DNA of 62,903 nucleotides. Source: Cladosporium sp. IMV 00045 (lineage: Eukaryota; Ascomycota; Dothideomycetes; Cladosporiales; Cladosporiaceae). The DNA lies in contig MSJI02000320.1 of assembly GCA_001931905.2 (NCBI GenBank), positions 1 to 62,903 of the forward strand. Reading direction: 5' to 3'. Of this stretch, positions 56,710 to 62,903 are shown one piece after another. A program made the translations under genes and the position numbers. Numbering within the stretch: position 1 is the stretch's first letter; every line of letters starts with the position of its first letter. A model generated the notes under the pieces. That model was not told the origin of the DNA and searched no databases. It worked only from the letters and a program-made list of their open reading frames with translations.

Positions 56710-58092
56710 ATGGTTTCCACAAAGATGCCTGTCCTCGGCGACAAGCTCGTTGAAGAGCTCGCCTCGAGTGGAGGTTCCAAGGCGCAGGCAGATAGTATCG
56801 TCATCCACCGCATGAAAGACAGTCGTTCATCTCGCTCTCTCAAAGTCACCTTCAAACGCACCTGTCGTGTCAGTGACAACGACAACACGAACAACTTGCC
56901 ACCCGACATGGGTGACTTCCCTCTCTACAAGGCTTCGGATTACAAAGACACCCTGCCCTCCGAGATGACGGCCAAAGGAGGCTACTTCTTCCCAATGTAC
57001 CGTAAGTAACTTCCCGGTCTCCTTTCCTCAGAGGTCCGAGCTGACCGAAACGTTACAGAGCGCGAAGCGATGTGGATCAACTTCACTTCCGCGAGCAAGT
57101 TCGCAGTCAAGATCTACGTCGGCGGAGTCAACGTTGTCTCCGGTGAGCCGTCTCTCGAGACTGAGCAGACAAAGAAGAGGCGTTACGAGAGACTGTCTTC
57201 GGGCCGCACTATTCAAGACTACGTCGTGACTCCGCAGCAGCTTTGACTCGATGGCGTTGCTTCTCAAGACGGCAAAGTTCGTCAGTTCGTCGCCATGCCG
57301 CTCGGATCTGGATACTCGGTCGAAGCTCAGATCGCTGGTGCTGATCTCATCGGTGGGTTGCAGCTTGAAGTGGTTCCTGTCAAAGAGACTCCAGCGTCTC
57401 ACATTTTCATCTGCACCTTAACTGGCAAGAAGGTCCCGCTCAATGTTTCGGAATCGCACACCATCGGTGAGGTCAAAGTATTGATCCAGGACGCCGAAGG
57501 CATTCCTCCGGACCAACAGCGACTTATCTTCGACGACAGGCAGCTCGATGACGTTCTCACCTTAAAGGACTGTGGCGTGTTCGATGGCGCGGTCGTTCAT
57601 CTCATCCTCAGATTGCGCGGAGGCGGCCCTTCGCCCTATCCCGCCATGGGCCTCGCGGCAGGCGGCCTGATCAAGCAAACCATCCTTGTCGACCGCAACG
57701 ACCCTTCCGTCTGGGACTCGGATAACGCCGCCATCTTCAATGTTCAAATTCTCAATTCCACCTCCTTCCAAACCGTCACTGGCAAGGAACCTCCGAGCAC
57801 TCCCGTCACCGCCAAAGCTTACGCCAAGTACGACCTCCCCTACTACGAGATCTACGACGAGAAGCCATCCGGCATCAACGGCGATTTTGCAGGCGTCGAG
57901 TCAGTCGCTGCCAAAGATCTGCAGGGTACCATGACGCTGGAGAAGATGAAGGGTGTGGCGGAAGTGGTCGAGGATACTCAGAATCCAGTCGTTCTCCTCG
58001 ACCAGGCTGGCAAGCGGGTCGGTTTTCGCCCGGTCAAGTTGATGGAGAAGGAAGTCATGGAGAAGTTTGGTGGCAAGTTGCGTGGCTGGTGA
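56710..58092 (+). CDS. Ubiquitin-like fusion protein with in-frame TGA
   Basis: A fungal family in which an N-terminal domain, a ubiquitin-like domain and a C-terminal domain are fused; function unknown to me. Exons 56710-57001 and 57059-58092 join in phase 1 (YFFPMYQ-REAMWINF). The N-terminal domain includes AVKIYVGGVNVVSGEPSLET and VRQFVAMPLGSGYSVEAQIA. The ubiquitin-like domain (about residues 221-293) keeps the core GIPPDQQRLIFDDRQLDD and ends LRLRGGG, like ubiquitin itself. A C-terminal domain follows (AAGGLIKQTILVDRNDPSVW, YDLPYYEIYDEKPSGINGDF, VGFRPVKLMEKEVMEKFGGK). At 57244-57246 an in-frame TGA replaces a residue I expect to be Trp (QL-stop-LDGVASQDG). With the TGA read through the product is 441 residues; without, 159. 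Everything after it is intact. ATG 56725 is an alternative start. Confidence 0.8.
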
Positions 58093-58713
58093 ATTTTGGG
58101 CTGAACCGCTGCTCCATGCCGCAATGCACTGGGACAAGTCCTGATGTCTTCCTTCTAGGTCTGAGAAAGAATTGCCCAGTCTCTAATGCGAGAGGCATGA
58201 TTCGACCCACGAAAATCAGAGTATTTCCTTTGGCAGCGGGCAAGACAGAACGAAGCAGATAGCTAACCGTGCAAGACACGCGTTGAAAGACATCCAGATG
58301 GGATGCACAGTTGAGAGCGTAGCTTACTCGTACGAAGGTTCATGACCTGTTTCATAAGCCAAATTCGAGACCGTGTCTTGAACGAGTCTACCTCGATCTC
58401 ATCGTGTTTACTGAAAACCTGCTACTCACAACAGACCACTCGCCATGAGACATGATCGATGGCGTCTGCAATAACGCATTTGGTACCAGGTACGATGGCA
58501 CTGTTTCTCAAATAACTCCGCGCGCCATTGTTGTCGCCAAATGGGACGAAGGGAGATGAAGGTAGTATACGCGATTGGCTTCTCTCTCTAAACGCTCATT
58601 CTGCTCATCCTTAAGCCACCGGCGAAAAGCTCCTGTTGCACTTTTTGGCCTAGTTCCATGACAATCCGTCCATCGGCCATCATTCATCAATCATTGATCA
58701 TAAAAGGTTATCC
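58093..58713. other. Convergent 3' flanks
   Basis: Lies between the 3' ends of the ubiquitin-like fusion gene and the bZIP gene. Only short open frames without domains. Confidence 0.55.
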
Positions 58714-60646
58714 TCAAAAAGCATCGAAAGAAGATATGGCCAAGGCCCGATCGACATCTTTCCTCTTGAAGCCCGGCGTGCGTCCGAGGCAGACTCCCGT
58801 CACTGTGAGGACTGCTAGCGATGTCAGTTTCCAGATCTCTATCAAATCGGAAGAAATCCATAAGGGATAAGCTTACCTTTAACGAACTTAGCAACATCAA
58901 TAATCACAACCCTCTTCTGCGGCTCCAAAGTCGGCGGAGTAATCTGCGCCGCAAAACCATTGACATCCGCCGAGCCCAGCCCGTTCACACCGAACGAGGA
59001 CAGGTTCGCCGCAGCCGCTCCTTTCCCATCAAGGGTGTTCACAGGCTGCAGATTCAACCAAGACCCAGTGCTGGCGTCCGAGAAACCCACATTCCCGAGC
59101 CCACTCACTTGCGCGTCGGCTGCGTCCTGCCACCTCATCATATTCGCCGAGTCCAACTGTTGCAGTTCAGACCACTGATCGGGATCCCAATACGAAGCGC
59201 CAGACTGACTTTCCCCACCGTGCAAAGCCGAGTTGCGAGTCGAAGAAGAGCTCGAAGGCGTGCTCGAATCCGTCGTCGTCGATGGGGGATCTCGGATCTC
59301 CGCTTCCACAAACGACACCATGGGATCGATGTGAATTCCCTTGGCCTCGAGGTAGCCCTTGATATCGTACGGGTCGAACCACTCGCCTTCGAAACCCGCG
59401 ATTTCCACGCTGATGTCCACAGCGGGTCGGGCTTGCACCACGTTCTCGAGCAGATTCAGCATTTGCGGGCCGATCATGCCGACGTGGAAGATTGGTTTGC
59501 GCGTCGCGAAAGGCGGCATTGGGTCGCGGCGTGGGTAGTGCGTGCCTGCGCCTCCGATGTGTATTAAAGGCGCGTCCCAGAATTCCAGGGGTTCGTTCAG
59601 GCCGCGGTCGAGGATTCGTTTAATCGATTCGGCCATGCGGACTCGGTCACGGCTGAGGAGGGACAGTTTGAAGACTCGGTCGAAGGTGTGAGGGCGGCGG
59701 CCGGGATCGAGGAGGAGTTGGTAGGCGGCTTCGAGGCAGGCTCGGTGGAGCCTTCGGGCGAGGGTTTTCTCGTGGAAACTGTACGTTTTGGGTGGTTCGA
59801 GTTCTCCTTCAATGGTGAGCGTAGGTTGTTGAGCTACGTTGGAGGTGCTGTTCTCGAATGGGTTCGTTGGCGAAGGTTTCTGCGGTGGGGATGACATCGC
59901 CTGCGCCATGGACGGGATGTGGAAATTATCGACCAGATCGTCAAACGCCCCAGGCATGTACATAGTATATCCCATCCCTACATCCGGGCGCTGTGCCGGC
60001 TTCTGCGCGTGGTCCAAAGTCGTCTGATCGATCCAAGAGGAGACATTCTTACCACTCGGAATGAGAGGCAGCTCTTCCTCGGGTTTCGACGCGTGGTGAT
60101 TTACATGTTGCGCAGCCGATTCCACATCAGCCAGCACCTCATCCTGAGTCTCGCCAGGTCGCCGCGCAGCTTTCATGAATCCAGCGAATTGCACAGTCAC
60201 TTCAGCCAATTCATGGAGCTGGCCTTCGGGCAATCCAGTCGAGACAAGGCGATCTCTGCAGTCCTCGAAAGCCTTGTTCATGCATTCAACCACAGTCGTG
60301 AGATCCGAGACTCGCTTGCGCAAGTCGTCCAGAGTAGTCTCTTTCCTCTGCCGGTAAGCTCTCTGAGCCATGCGGATCTGGGTCCTTCGACGCTGGGAGT
60401 TACTGTTAGCTTTGTCCTTCTAAGGAGCTACGAGAAAATAAACAAATTTTTTTTTTTTAAAAAAAAGAAAAAGAAAAAGAAAAAAAAAAACGCAAGGAAG
60501 AAACCTACATCAGCAGCCGATTCATCAGCCTTGTCCGTCCTCGGTCGCCCTCTCTTCTTCGACGCATCATCGCTATCGCTCGTCCTGGAATCGCCGCTAC
60601 GCTTGCGCTTGCGCGAAGCCTTCGCTGTTTGCTGGGTGCTGTCCAT
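58714..60646 (-). CDS. Fungal bZIP transcription factor
   Basis: Three exons (60509-60646, 58877-60392, 58714-58802) give 580 residues. Exon 1 is basic and nuclear-signal-like (KASRKRKRSGD, KKRGRPRTDKADE). The basic region forms across intron 1: RRRTQIRMAQRAYRQRKE, followed by a leucine-zipper-like heptad segment (LDDLRKRVSDLTTVVECMN). The base-contacting Asn of usual bZIPs (QNRxAQR) is Ile here (QIRMAQR), as I recall for a fungal subgroup. The middle (about 230-390) is a conserved helical domain (LARRLHRACLEAAYQLLLDP, FDPYDIKGYLEAKGIHIDPM). The end VTGVCLGRTPGFKRKDVDRA is restored by the 74 bp last intron and is typical of the subgroup. Intron 1 (60393-60508) contains a poly-T/poly-A tract. 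The start is the first ATG (MDSTQQTAKAS). Confidence 0.88.
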
Positions 60647-62370
60647 GGCGAGAGGTTTCAAAACCAGTGGTACGAGGAAATGACCAAAGATGGCGTCTTG
60701 CCAATTCGCGCGCAGCTTGCGCGAGTATAATCCTCACAAGCAGTCGCCTCTGGTCTGTTTCTCTCCTGATTTAGGAGCAAGCGAGAACAAGGTAAAGATT
60801 CCAGACCAGATTCCGTTACACCAGCAATCAAGGTAAGTCAGAGGGTATCTATAGCTCCAGCCCACCTCGGCCGTAAGCAGACAGATTGGCAAGCAAGCAG
60901 GACGGCTCTCAGCGTCACGCCACGAGGGAACTGGGGATGCAATGCGGTGTAAGCAGGCGCTTCTTAATAATACGGATGGTGTGCCTGAGGAACGATCAGC
61001 AGTAGGCCAGAGGTGGTAGTTATGCAGTTTGGTTTGCAGAGAACGACGTAGTCGAGACCCCGGTGGTTCGAGGCGATGATTAGTGATCACGAAGTGAACC
61101 TGAGCTAAGCAGCCGAGAGTAAGCAGCTCGCATGTGAAGTGGGGCGAGGAATCTCCGAGATTGCATCCTTAGAGGGTACATGTATATGGATATCGTTGCA
61201 CTATGAAAGTATACAACATGTGTTAATTGCACGATGTTGGACATATTTCAAGACACGACAAACGACTTGCCTGGAGATCATGGCAAGAGGGTGATCTTTT
61301 GAGACCACAGAAAGAAACCCGATCTCAGATCTCATAAAACCCAAAGCAATTCGCTGGTCTCAGGTATCATTTCATCGAGTTATCTTGGATATCGAAAGGC
61401 AAGAGCGCAGAGCGAGGAGGGTGGAGCGGCAGCATTCAGCAGCTCACCCTCACAAATGCAAAGAAATAAAGAAGGACAAGCCTAAAAGCCATCCTTCCCA
61501 TCCTTCCCTCCCACCTCGGAAGCTCACAACGCGAAACGCCGCAAAACCGCAGTGAGCCAAAAAAACCGAAAAAGACAACATCGAGTAAAACCAAAAAGCT
61601 CGCAATCCAGAGGTGGTTATCGAAATGCCGCTGAATGGATACATGAAGAAGAATGATATGATCCCGATCGAATCGCGTTTGCGCTTTGTTGCTTGCTCGT
61701 CTGCTTGCCTCCCTTCCATGTCTCCCGTAGCCCTCTCCCTAACCCTCTCTCCCTTTCCCTTCCTATAATCAAAAAGAAACCGTAAGTTTCGCATAAGAAA
61801 ACAACAAGACAAGAAAATGGACAAGATGCCAGAAAAAAACCAAACCATCGAATTCGCCGACAGTAACCCAAGAAAGACCTAGTAGTTGTAGTAAACAAAA
61901 GAAGAAACGAATAGAAAGACAAAAAATCCCAGGCACGACGGCACTCATTCCTTGCTGTCGCCCTCGCTCCAGCGAACCGTAAAGCTTTCCAAGCCATAGG
62001 TGCTGATCTCAAATGTGTATGCGTGTTTTCTGCTTTGTTGGACTTTCCCCCTTTTGCCACCGACTCTGCGAGAAAAGATAGGATGTAAAGGCCGTGAGTA
62101 ATGCGATGAAAAAATGCTTCAAAAATGTGTTTGTTTCCAAACCGCAAAACGCTTCAGAGCTCCGGAGCTTCTTTCACCATACGAAGAATCCAAAAGAAAA
62201 TGGAGTGGTTGGCTTGATGTAATGATCAGGTCGAGGGCCAAAATGCTCGCCTCGTGAGGTATCTAAGAATGATGGGGGGTAATAATGCGAGGTAGTGTCG
62301 AGGAAGTTTGTGCTTGTGAAATGATCCGGTCGGACGATAGATTCTGAGAGACTTGTGGCGAAGGCAGCGC
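60647..62370. other. Intergenic region of about 1.7 kb
   Basis: Promoter of the bZIP gene on the left and 3' flank of the histidine kinase gene on the right. A TACATGTA octamer occurs at 61177. Minus-strand open frames at 61450-61848 and 61617-62147 overlap each other in different frames, are low in complexity and lack domains, so I treat them as untranslated sequence. Confidence 0.55.
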
Positions 62371-62903
62371 TCAACTGCTGTTCGAACGCATCAGCAGTTC
62401 CTGAGAAAGAGTCAGCAAGTATACAACGCCGCGAAGCTCCATCATTCTCGTGAAGGCCTTACTCGCTGCATCGGGTCGTCTTGCTCGGTTGCGGCCGTGT
62501 TAGGGGACGCCAGGCCCATCGGTCCTCCGTCGGTGAATCCGCGATCGACCAGACCCGGTCGACGGGGAGTTTGCGCCCTGCTAGCATCTGGGCTTTCATC
62601 AGCCCCTTTCTCTTGAATCCGGCCTCGGCCATCGTTTTTTCTTTCAAGCAACGCACCGCCTAACGTAGCACATTTCAGTAGTGTCTGGATGAGCTGGTTG
62701 GGCTTCAGCGGCTTGCTCAAGTACTCGTCCATTTGTGCTTGTATGCATTTCTCGCGATCGCCCAGCATGGCGTGAGCCGTCAAGGCAATGATGGGCGAGC
62801 GGGAGAGGGCGTTGTTCGCTTCGTATTCTCTGATCTTGGAAGTGGCCTCGAAGCCACCCATGATAGGCATCTGAACGTCCATGAGAACAACGTCGAATCG
62901 CTT
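62371..62903 (-). CDS. Group III hybrid histidine kinase, receiver-domain end (partial)
   Basis: Group III hybrid kinases (Nik1/Os-1 type) sense osmotic stress upstream of the HOG MAP-kinase cascade and determine sensitivity to dicarboximide and phenylpyrrole fungicides. Only the 3' end is in the window: an exon from 62903 (continuing outside) to 62463, then a 30 bp last exon 62371-62400. The receiver domain shows the phospho-acceptor Asp in [16 protein letters not shown], the conserved Thr/Ala in [16 protein letters not shown] and the Lys in [20 protein letters not shown]. The tail ([20 protein letters not shown], ending [10 protein letters not shown]) is polar. The last junction is phase 0 (GTAAGG donor). 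The HAMP repeats and kinase core lie outside, so the class is inferred from the receiver and tail. Confidence 0.85.

Noticed and set aside
61450..62147. Overlapping hydrophobic open frames (-)
   Set aside because: They overlap in two frames, are T-rich in composition and lie in the 3' flank of the kinase gene; the apparent membrane spans come from low complexity.
1..62903. tRNA genes, rRNA genes, CRISPR arrays
   Set aside because: No tRNA A/B-box pair, rRNA sequence or spaced direct-repeat array was recognised by eye. A tRNA scan would be needed to exclude single tRNAs.

Overview
The window is nuclear DNA of a filamentous ascomycete (Pezizomycotina). Genes are split by short GT-AG introns, mostly 50-70 bp, often with GTAAGT-like donors. 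Intergenic spaces are 0.3-3 kb. The gene set is typically fungal: SFP1-type C2H2 factor, BOI-type SH3/SAM/PH protein, CSN12, group III hybrid histidine kinase, fungal bZIP. A Dothideomycete is my impression only. I found no operon, CRISPR array, rRNA gene or intact transposon. Exon joins were made by hand so that reading frame and family similarity agree.

Layout. 1-2368 (-): 5' part of an ELL elongation factor. 4230-5454 (+): D-2-hydroxyacid dehydrogenase. 6457-8142 (+): uncharacterised membrane protein. 8480-9881 (-): HPM1-type histidine methyltransferase. 10629-13653 (-): BOI1/2-like protein. 15065-18181 (+): SP-RING (MIZ) protein. 18900-21286 (-): uncharacterised fungal protein. 22957-23894 (-): BAP31/Yet3. 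24311-26707 (+): tRNA dihydrouridine synthase Dus3. 26708-35755: a gene desert of about 9 kb that may hold decayed coding sequence. 35756-37811 (+): SFP1-like regulator. 40885-41745 (-): conserved unknown. 43581-44669 (+): WDR89-like WD40 protein. 44937-45897 (+): a broken BTB gene next to an intact BTB gene (46794-47842). 48567-50141 (-): CSN12, head-to-head with ribosomal protein eL20 (50453-51291 +). 51509-52514 (-): frameshifted enoyl-CoA hydratase/isomerase, divergent from an amidohydrolase/decarboxylase (53217-54194 +). 54902-55757 (+): Ran GTPase. 56710-58092 (+): ubiquitin-like fusion protein with an in-frame TGA. 58714-60646 (-): bZIP factor. 62371-62903 (-): 3' end of a group III hybrid histidine kinase.

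Several genes serve growth and translation: SFP1 (ribosome-gene regulator), eL20, Dus3, HPM1 (modifies ribosomal protein L3 in yeast) and Ran. They are not visibly co-regulated; they are simply neighbours in a housekeeping region.

The most notable points are genes that are nearly intact but interrupted. The ubiquitin-like fusion has TGA where a Trp is expected, with an intact frame after it. The enoyl-CoA hydratase has a single shift inside a conserved segment. A BTB paralogue has several shifts. The SFP1 homologue has no ATG where the protein should begin but has a GTG in good context. At sequence-motif scale, the octamer TACATGTA recurs at least nine times, every time between genes, and a related inverted repeat built on TACCTA/TAGGTA occurs near it.
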